DNA from: JABJMC01 sp964459205
GTDB taxonomy: Bacteria; Patescibacteriota; Gracilibacteria; UBA1369; UBA12473
Direction of reading: 5' to 3'
Assembly (NCBI GenBank): GCA_964459205.1
Contig: CAYWKJ010000047.1
Span: forward strand, 1 to 7,391
Length of the DNA: 7,391 nucleotides
Below are positions 1 through 5,036 of this stretch, in pieces (the stretch's first letter is position 1; every line of letters starts with the position of its first letter). Position numbers and translations under genes: made by a program. A model generated the notes under the pieces. That model did not search any database. It was not told the DNA's origin and worked only from the letters and a program-made list of their open reading frames with translations.

Positions 1-9
1 TGTTATAAT
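1..9 (+). promoter_or_regulatory. Extended -10 promoter element for the plus-strand RNA
   Basis: The first nine bases read TGTTATAAT, a perfect extended -10 (TGn followed by TATAAT). It would start plus-strand transcription at about position 15-17. Any -35 box lies left of the window and cannot be seen. There is no protein gene downstream on this strand for the rest of the window, so the promoter most likely serves the structured RNA that follows. The assignment rests on sequence match only. Confidence 0.55.
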
Positions 10-15
10 TAGATA

Positions 16-402
16 ATCGAGTTGCAAATGTTCCTTGAAATCATCTTAGAGAGACACCTGCCTTAGAAAGTGGTTGGCCTCGCTTCATTGCGTCTCCAAT
101 GGCTTCCTAAGGTAGCTTCCTCTCTAAGAATCGGATCCAGCGCTGACTAGAAGGGTATGGCTCCCGACGTCATATTTTTCTGCCGGAAACTCATTTAAGG
201 TGAGGGTTTAGAAGCCTTAAAAGGAGGTTTGGGCTAGATAGGTCTGCTTAGGTGGGAAAGATTTATCTCTTCCTGCTTAAGCGATCATAGGGACCTTGGA
301 TTTTGAAATTCGCTTTGCGAGTTTCGAAGTTCATATCCTTCATTTCATTTCGGTGAAATGATCTCGTGTTAGTTGCAGATTTGGTTCTTGGGGAGTTTTT
401 TT
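16..402 (+). ncRNA. Candidate structured non-coding RNA of unknown family, about 385 nt
   Basis: No protein gene covers this stretch, but it is dense in strong hairpins. Arm A (44-129) has helices 44-53/120-129, 58-66/107-115, 68-77/96-105 and 81-83/90-92. Another hairpin is 194-201/214-221. A nested arm has 240-245/291-296, 246-252/276-282 and 254-261/266-273. A 12-bp hairpin is 302-313/317-328, closed further by 298-301/335-338. A last hairpin is 341-347/354-360 with a TTCG-containing loop. About nine wobble pairs are G-U on the plus strand and would be A-C mismatches on the minus strand; roughly two go the other way. An extended -10 precedes it and seven T residues (396-402) end it. I looked for the RNase P P4 signature (GAGGAAAGTCC, ACAGAA), the tmRNA ends and tRNA-like T arm, and the SRP GGTCAGG/GGAAGG core, and found none. 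Function unknown. The 5' and 3' ends are estimates. Confidence 0.6.
396..402 (+). terminator. T tract at the predicted 3' end of the plus-strand RNA
   Basis: Seven consecutive T residues follow GGGGAG and run into the stop codon of the convergent helicase gene. No strong local hairpin abuts the tract. GGGAG (391-395) could pair with CTCCC (161-165), so termination may depend on the overall fold or be inefficient. This is a weak terminator call, supported mainly by position at the end of the structured region. Confidence 0.3.
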
Positions 403-3325
403 AAACAACAGATTTGTTGCAAATCAAACGATAGTCACAATACTGACAAGAGAATGGTGATGGCTTAGCCTCAAATTGAGAACTATCAATCGCTGTAGCA
501 ACAGTTTCAAGTTCTAATTCAGTATCACTGAGCTGATTTAGAGAACGAGTAGTGGAAATTTTCGTATTATCTCCTAAATAATAAAGAGAAAGCTTGGTAA
601 CAGGCAATTTAAGGACTTTTTCGCAGGCCAGAGCGTAAATAGAGAGTTGCAGATCCTTATCAACCTTTTTCTGATCTTGCAGGCGCCCAGTTTTATAATC
701 AATAACCTCATAGGATCCATCTGGTAAACGATCAATGCGATCAATTCGGCCAGAAATTGAGAGCCCAGAAGGAGTTTTTAAGGTAAAGGGCCGCTCCAAA
801 TAGGCAGGCACTATCCAACCATTTTCCGAGCTAGTTTCAAAAAATTCCGATAAGATTTTTAGTCCTTCTTCGCGACGGGCCTGATGATGAGCACTGCTTG
901 TATATCCCAGCGGAATCCAGTGTTTTTCATATAATTCATTCAGACGCTTTAAGGAGGGAGTAGCACCCTGTTTAACCTCCTGATAAAAGGCATTAAGGGC
1001 ATTATGCACGCTGGAGCCAAAACTTAATTGGTGAGAAAGAGGTTCCGCCAACCGGTATAAATATTGAAATTTATAGCGAAGCGGGCAGGTCTGAAAGGTG
1101 TTAATACGGCTAAAACTAAGCTTAAGTGGCTGGTGTCTTCGCTCGTAAGTAAACAAAACAGGTTGGTCGCCTAAGCTATCTGTGGCGGCCACGGTCTTAG
1201 TAGGAGGTTTCAAATCTACTAACTTATCACCATCCTCGGTGGAGTCCATGAAATTGTGTGCCTCTTTCAGGAAAACAGAAGGTTTCCAGCGTTTTTTGCC
1301 ATCATAGTAATCACTGTGCGTTAAAAACAAATGTCGCTTGGCTCGCGTGGCCGCCACATAAAAAAGTCTCCTTTCCTCATGTAAATGGGAGGCCTCTTGG
1401 TCAACTTGTTCACTTAGTAAATCTTCGGGAACAGTTAAGGGCTCACGCCTTCCAATCGAAGGAAAACGATGTTGAACCAAATCAACTAACAACACAGTAT
1501 CAAACTCTAATCCCTTAGCTGCGTGCACAGTCAAAATTTTCACAGTATCTGAATCAAGAGCCTCGTCTGGAGGACTAGTTCGGTCTCCCATTTCCTGGCG
1601 CGATAATAAATAATCTAAACACTCATTAAGCCGAGGTGATCCTTGGGTTTCTTCAAAAGAGCGAATGATTTGAGAAAATGCAGCAATATTTTGCAACTTT
1701 TCCATGGATTCAGGAGTTTCATCCTGTTCCAAGGCCTCTAAATAGCCAGATTTTTTAAGAAAAACTCCCATAATTTGGCTAGTTGCTGAGTCTTTAATCA
1801 TGGTTTGTAGCTCTTCAAAAAGACTTAAAAAACTCTCTAGAGAAATCTTATTTGGATCAGTTTTGGCAAACAAATCTGGCTCCTTTTCCACTTCTCGCAA
1901 AATTTTCAAAAGCGGAGTGGTCGTTGTTTTAGACTTATGCACTAAGCCAACCAAATATTCAGTTTCAAAGGAGAAAATCGACATCGATAAAAATCGAAAT
2001 AGCGCCACATCATCATAGGGGTTTGCCAAAAGTCGCAGCACAGATAATAAATCTTTCACCTCCGGACGCAGATAAAGACCCTGACTGCCAGAGAAATAAT
2101 AGGGGATGCCCGCTTGTTTCAAACTCTCTAAAAAGGGGAGAGCGTGAGCCGTGGCGCGCACTAAAATAGCCACATCCCGGTACGAAACTCCTTTAGTCTC
2201 ATTCAGATAATTCTGAATGTGCTGCGTTACAAAATTCACCTCCTTAGAATAGTGGCTAAAATGAATTGAATGAGGTTTAGGCGCTGGCCCTTCCAGGTTA
2301 GAATTCAATTTCTTATCAATCCCAGCGCGGTCCTCTAATCGAAAAGGGTTATTGTTTTGGATAACCGCATAACTTAAATCTAAAACTGGTTGAGTTGAAC
2401 GATAATTTTCCGTCAACACCACCTTTTTAGCGTCTTTAAAATTCTGCTCAAACTGTAAAATATTACTAAGGGAGGCCCCACGCCATTTATAAATACATTG
2501 ATCGTCATCGCCCACAACCATTAAATTTTTGTGACTCTCGGAAATCAGCTCTACTAATCTGTTTTGGGCGGTATTAGTATCCTGATATTCATCCACCAAA
2601 ACATAGCGGAATCGGTCTTTATATTCCTGTAAAATACTAGGCTTTTGCTCCAAAAGATTAACTGCCAAGTACTGTAACGTGGCAAAATCAAGCAACCCTT
2701 TTTTTAAAAGTAATTCATCATACTTTTTGTAGGCGCGTGCCAATTCTATAGTTTTAGCAATCTCTTCCTCTTCGCCCTCCATAGTCTCGGCATATTCTAA
2801 ATAGGCCACGGGAGTCACTAATTCATCCCGCAGATGACCAAAATGGGTTCCCAGAGCCGACAAAAACCGCAAGGGGTTGCCTAAGGGTCGATAGTACTTT
2901 AATTCAAACTCAAATAAGTGTTTTTTAAGAAGTAATACTAAATCTGTTTGCGACAAAATTTGATAAGCCGTGTCCAGCCCTATTTCAAGACCTCTTTCTC
3001 TCAAAATCGCATCCGCAAAACCATGAAAGGTCTTTGCCCAAAGCTCAGAGTATCCATAGGGGAGTAATACATCTAATCGTTCCTGTACTTCCAAGGCCGC
3101 CTTTTCCGTAAAGGTAAGAGCTAAAATTTGCTCCGCACTGGCTGCTTTTGACTCAATTAAATGCAAAATCCGGTGTGTTAAAACGCGCGTTTTACCTGTT
3201 CCAGCGCCGGCAATAATAAGAAGAGGGCCATCCTTGTGGGTGACTGCCTCTTTTTGGGCGGAATTTAAGGTTTCTAAAATATTTTGCAAAAATTGGTATT
3301 TAAATAAGCCTTTGTACCATAGCAA
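401..3325 (-). CDS. UvrD/PcrA-family superfamily 1 helicase fused to an Fe-S PD-(D/E)XK nuclease
   Basis: A predicted ATP-dependent 3'-5' DNA helicase and nuclease of 974 aa, probably acting in double-strand break processing or repair. Visible helicase motifs: Q-motif Gln24, Walker A AGAGTGKT 39-46, TFTEKAA 71-77, Walker B VDEYQDT 244-250, GDDDQCIYKWRGA 272-284, TENYRST 305-311, VHAAKGLEFD 600-609 and the motif VI block around 650-665. From about residue 735 a RecB/AddB-like nuclease follows, with His774, GRIDRID (Asp862), EVIDYKTG (Asp876, Lys878) and QLSIYALA. Cys747, Cys960, Cys963 and Cys969 match the four-cysteine Fe-S staple of AddB and AdnA/B. All key residues look intact. At 974 aa it is about 250 longer than PcrA; the nuclease accounts for the excess. 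It is last in the rpsA-ylxR cluster, 15 bases after ylxR. The start is uncertain: TTG at 3325 has AGG six bases upstream, but TTG at 3289 gives MQNILETLNS, closer to PcrA N-termini. Confidence 0.93.
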   Translation of the reverse strand: MLWYKGLFKYQFLQNILETLNSAQKEAVTHKDGPLLIIAGAGTGKTRVLTHRILHLIESKAASAEQILALTFTEKAALEVQERLDVLLPYGYSELWAKTFHGFADAILRERGLEIGLDTAYQILSQTDLVLLLKKHLFEFELKYYRPLGNPLRFLSALGTHFGHLRDELVTPVAYLEYAETMEGEEEEIAKTIELARAYKKYDELLLKKGLLDFATLQYLAVNLLEQKPSILQEYKDRFRYVLVDEYQDTNTAQNRLVELISESHKNLMVVGDDDQCIYKWRGASLSNILQFEQNFKDAKKVVLTENYRSTQPVLDLSYAVIQNNNPFRLEDRAGIDKKLNSNLEGPAPKPHSIHFSHYSKEVNFVTQHIQNYLNETKGVSYRDVAILVRATAHALPFLESLKQAGIPYYFSGSQGLYLRPEVKDLLSVLRLLANPYDDVALFRFLSMSIFSFETEYLVGLVHKSKTTTTPLLKILREVEKEPDLFAKTDPNKISLESFLSLFEELQTMIKDSATSQIMGVFLKKSGYLEALEQDETPESMEKLQNIAAFSQIIRSFEETQGSPRLNECLDYLLSRQEMGDRTSPPDEALDSDTVKILTVHAAKGLEFDTVLLVDLVQHRFPSIGRREPLTVPEDLLSEQVDQEASHLHEERRLFYVAATRAKRHLFLTHSDYYDGKKRWKPSVFLKEAHNFMDSTEDGDKLVDLKPPTKTVAATDSLGDQPVLFTYERRHQPLKLSFSRINTFQTCPLRYKFQYLYRLAEPLSHQLSFGSSVHNALNAFYQEVKQGATPSLKRLNELYEKHWIPLGYTSSAHHQARREEGLKILSEFFETSSENGWIVPAYLERPFTLKTPSGLSISGRIDRIDRLPDGSYEVIDYKTGRLQDQKKVDKDLQLSIYALACEKVLKLPVTKLSLYYLGDNTKISTTRSLNQLSDTELELETVATAIDSSQFEAKPSPFSCQYCDYRLICNKSVV

Positions 3326-3340
3326 ATTTAACCTGGTTTT

Positions 3341-3613
3341 TTAAGCACAATAACTTTCCAATTCAGCCAAAATTTCATCTGGAATCTCCTGACCTAGCCA
3401 AAAAACCAGAGAAGATTTTTTGCGGCGCTTTTTAGTGGCTTTTTTAAGACAATCTGCTGTTGCGCAAATATAAGCCCCACGCCCTGGAGTTTTCGTAGAT
3501 CCGGGCGCGTTTATCGTGATTTTTCCCTTAGCTGTCTTTACAACTCTAATCAAGCCTGTTTGGGGGAACTCCTTTAAACAGCCTGTACAACGACGAACCG
3601 GGGACGACTTCAT
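3341..3613 (-). CDS. ylxR: YlxR/RnpM (DUF448) RNA-binding protein
   Basis: A 90-aa basic protein of the YlxR family. The family hallmarks are present: RRCTGC at 7-12, LIRVV at 21-25, GRGAYIC at 44-50 and a Lys/Arg-rich stretch at 57-66. Cys9, Cys12, Cys50 and Cys55 are spaced as in many members and could hold a metal, which is inference. In Bacillus subtilis YlxR binds RNase P RNA and modulates RNase P, and was renamed RnpM. It usually sits between nusA and infB; here it lies between rpsA (11 bases upstream) and a helicase-nuclease (15 bases downstream), so it is probably co-transcribed with them. The ATG at 3613 has no clear Shine-Dalgarno sequence and may depend on translational coupling with rpsA. 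The C-terminal part (65-90) is less typical, but length and motifs make the family call firm. Confidence 0.9.
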   Translation of the reverse strand: MKSSPVRRCTGCLKEFPQTGLIRVVKTAKGKITINAPGSTKTPGRGAYICATADCLKKATKKRRKKSSLVFWLGQEIPDEILAELESYCA

Positions 3614-3624
3614 AAAAGAAGGGA

Positions 3625-4797
3625 TTATTCTTCCTCAGTCTCGGCAGCTTCTTCAGCCTTTTCTTCCTCCTCATCAGCTGGCTTTTCTTCCTTTTTAGCA
3701 GCCGGAGCCTTAAGGGCTTTAATGCTAAGGCCAATACGATGCTCATCAAGATTTACATCAATCACCTTGGCTTCCACAGTTTCGCCCACAGTAAGAACTT
3801 CAGCTGGATCCGCAACTTCTTTTCCGTCTTCATGAACAATTTCTGAAAGGTGAATAAGACCGTTAATGTCGTCTGTGAGCTTCATAAAAGCTCCAAACGG
3901 GGCCAAGCGAGTGATTTGTCCTTCTACAACGTTGCCAACCTTAAATTTCTTAGCAGCGTCAGCCCAAGGGTCAGCCACTAAGCGCTTCATACTCAAAGAA
4001 ATCTTATCACCCTCAATTCCAATAATCTGAACCTCAACTTGATCACCAACCTTTCCAAAGTCTGAAGGATCCTTAACATGTCCCCAAGCAATTTCAGAGA
4101 TATGAACTAGACCTTCCAGGCCGTTGAAAGCCACAAAAATACCAAATTTAACCACGCCACTAATTTTACCTTTAACAGTTGAGCCAATTTTAATAGTTTT
4201 AAGCGCAGCTTCACGTTCTTGGTGGAAAGCAGCTCGCTCAGAAAGAATTAATTTACCGTGATCTTTATCTAAGTTAATAATTTTAACAGTAAGTTCAACC
4301 CCAACCAGTTTCTTGAGTTTTTGCAGAATAAGATTGGCATCAGCTCCATTAACACGTGGGTAATGGAGAGGGGCAAGTTGTGAAACAGGAATAAATCCCT
4401 TAATCCCATCAACCTCAAGCAGAAGGCCACCTTTATTAGCTTCCGTCGCCTTAACAGTAACTGCCTCGTTTTCGTCATGTGCATCAGCAAATCTTTTCCA
4501 GGCCCGTTCTTGGCTAGCTTTACGGAGTGAAAGCAGCACAAAACCTTCATCGTTTTCAGATTCAAGCACGCAAGAGAAAACTGGATCACCAACACTAAGT
4601 TCTTTCACAGTATTCATGCTGTCCTTAGTCTCGCGACCACTAATAATACCAGTGTTAACACCACCGATATCAACTAAAATACGGTGTTTAGAAACCGAAA
4701 TAACCGAACCTTCAATAAGTTCTCCGGGTTCCGGAATAATCATACTTGGAGAACTCTTAAGAAGCTCATCCATAGAAATAGTTTGAGTTGCAGCCAT
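3625..4797 (-). CDS. rpsA: 30S ribosomal protein S1, four S1 domains
   Basis: RNA-binding ribosomal protein that helps recruit mRNA, especially leaders without a good Shine-Dalgarno site. From the chosen ATG it is 390 aa with four S1 (OB-fold) repeats at about 25-92, 110-190, 205-273 and 287-362. The last two are the most canonical (FGIFV...GLEGLVHISEI and FGAFMKL...INGLIHLSEI). A Glu/Lys-rich tail fills 368-390. E. coli S1 has six repeats in 557 aa, so this is a short form. The frame stays open to a GTG at 4836, but that adds a hydrophobic stretch (NFYFLILAHFKL) unlike S1 and has no well-placed ribosome site, so ATG 4797 is preferred; ATG 4773 (MDELLKSS) is a further option. ATG 4797 also lacks a Shine-Dalgarno sequence, as is common for rpsA. 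It is first in the cluster with ylxR and the helicase, about 80 bases from the predicted transcription start. Confidence 0.93.
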   Translation of the reverse strand: MAATQTISMDELLKSSPSMIIPEPGELIEGSVISVSKHRILVDIGGVNTGIISGRETKDSMNTVKELSVGDPVFSCVLESENDEGFVLLSLRKASQERAWKRFADAHDENEAVTVKATEANKGGLLLEVDGIKGFIPVSQLAPLHYPRVNGADANLILQKLKKLVGVELTVKIINLDKDHGKLILSERAAFHQEREAALKTIKIGSTVKGKISGVVKFGIFVAFNGLEGLVHISEIAWGHVKDPSDFGKVGDQVEVQIIGIEGDKISLSMKRLVADPWADAAKKFKVGNVVEGQITRLAPFGAFMKLTDDINGLIHLSEIVHEDGKEVADPAEVLTVGETVEAKVIDVNLDEHRIGLSIKALKAPAAKKEEKPADEEEEKAEEAAETEEE

Positions 4798-4802
4798 AAG
4801 CT

Positions 4803-4856
4803 TAAAGTGGGCAAGGATTAAAAAATAAAAATTCACTTTACTCAGAGTGTCCTTGC
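4803..4856 (-). promoter_or_regulatory. Predicted H-type pseudoknot in the rpsA leader
   Basis: Read on the minus strand, GCAAGGA (4856-4850) pairs with TCCTTGC (4817-4811), and TAAAGTG (4840-4834) pairs with CACTTTA (4809-4803). The segments occur in the order 1-2-1'-2', which defines an H-type pseudoknot. Both stems are 7 bp of pure Watson-Crick pairs, separated by one base (4810), so they could stack. The loops are 9 nt and 16 nt; the longer (4833-4818) is nearly all A and U. The second stem ends 5 bases before the S1 start codon. E. coli S1 represses its own translation through a structured leader, so an autoregulatory element is a natural reading. No protein-binding evidence is available from sequence. 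Confidence 0.5.
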
Positions 4857-4867
4857 AACCTGTTCAC

Positions 4868-4876
4868 TCGAGTAAG
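4868..4876 (+). repeat. Copy 1 of the 9-bp direct repeat TCGAGTAAG
   Basis: TCGAGTAAG occurs here and again at 4931-4939, 63 bp apart start to start (about six helical turns). This copy overlaps the predicted rpsA transcription start and is part of the near-palindrome TTACTCGAGTGA (minus strand). The two copies bracket the promoter, as paired operator sites would, but no regulator is known and chance is possible. Confidence 0.3.
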
Positions 4877-4883
4877 CGCGTGG

Positions 4884-4912
4884 ATTATAGGGGAGTTTAT
4901 CTGATTATGCAA
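4884..4912 (-). promoter_or_regulatory. Sigma-70-type promoter for the rpsA-ylxR-helicase cluster
   Basis: On the minus strand TTGCAT (4912-4907) is followed by exactly 17 bases and TATAAT (4889-4884). The -10 is perfect, the -35 matches TTGACA at four of six positions and the spacing is optimal. Transcription should begin near 4877, giving a leader of about 80 bases before the rpsA ATG. It points only into rpsA, so the cluster can be expressed independently of clpC. Confidence 0.75.
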
Positions 4913-4929
4913 GTTAATTGCCTATTTTT

Positions 4930-5034
4930 GTCGAGTAAGTTTTCTCTAAGGAAGCGTCACCGAAGGAGAAAGGTTCTCAGAGGATCATGCATCCGATGAG
5001 GTTCTTTCCAGCGACCGAGGGAAAGCTTATCGAC
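4930..5034 (+). ncRNA. Candidate small structured RNA between clpC and rpsA, about 105 nt
   Basis: Bases 4930-4947 pair with 5018-5034 in a 17-bp helix with one bulged G (4935). Inside, GG at 4950-4951 and GC at 4954-4955 pair with CC at 5015-5016 and GC at 5011-5012. After a large 5' bulge a second helix forms (4966 and 4968-4972 with 5004-5009), then CTCA/TGAG (4976-4979/4997-5000), a tandem GA/GA mismatch and GGAT/ATCC (4982-4985/4991-4994) with loop CATGC. The wobble pairs at 4940-5025 and 4945-5020 are G-U on plus but A-C on minus, and tandem GA is stable only on plus, so a plus-strand RNA is favoured. Five T residues follow at 5044-5048, inside the clpC 3' end. A weak plus promoter (TTCACT, 17 bp, TATAGG, 4863-4891) overlaps the rpsA promoter. 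No SRP core sequence is present. It could instead be a clpC 3' UTR hairpin on the minus strand. Confidence 0.4.
4931..4939 (+). repeat. Copy 2 of the 9-bp direct repeat TCGAGTAAG
   Basis: Second copy of the repeat, about 20 bp upstream of the rpsA -35 box. It lacks the palindromic extension of the first copy and also forms the 5' strand of the long helix closing the 4930-5034 fold, so its conservation could reflect RNA structure rather than protein binding. Confidence 0.3.
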
Positions 5035-5036
5035 CT

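Noticed and set aside
157..198. Plus-strand peptide MAPDVIFFCRKLI, possibly a tmRNA tag.
   Set aside because: It does not end like a tmRNA tag (no LAA-type end), and no tRNA-like domain or tmRNA ends occur nearby.
210..222. AGAAGCCTTAAAA matches a segment I recall from E. coli 6S RNA.
   Set aside because: The rest of the region does not form the single long hairpin with a central bubble of 6S, it is about twice the length, and the match is low-complexity enough to be chance.
263..334. A 23-codon minus-strand reading frame (MNFETRK...) with AAGGA just before its ATG.
   Set aside because: AAGGA is only about one base from the ATG, too close to work, and the frame lies over the perfect RNA hairpin at 302-328, which explains the sequence better.
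1258..1518. Plus-strand open frames opposite the helicase, rpsA and clpC (for example 1258-1518, 5890-6165, 6661-6978).
   Set aside because: They are antisense shadows of strongly conserved coding sequence, with no recognisable domains.
3625..4836. rpsA starting at the upstream GTG 4836 (403 aa).
   Set aside because: The added residues are hydrophobic and unlike S1, AAGGA is 13 bases away, and the GTG lies inside a predicted leader stem.
4913..5036. An intrinsic terminator for clpC on the minus strand.
   Set aside because: Hairpins exist but no T tract follows on that strand; the pairing details fit a plus-strand RNA better.
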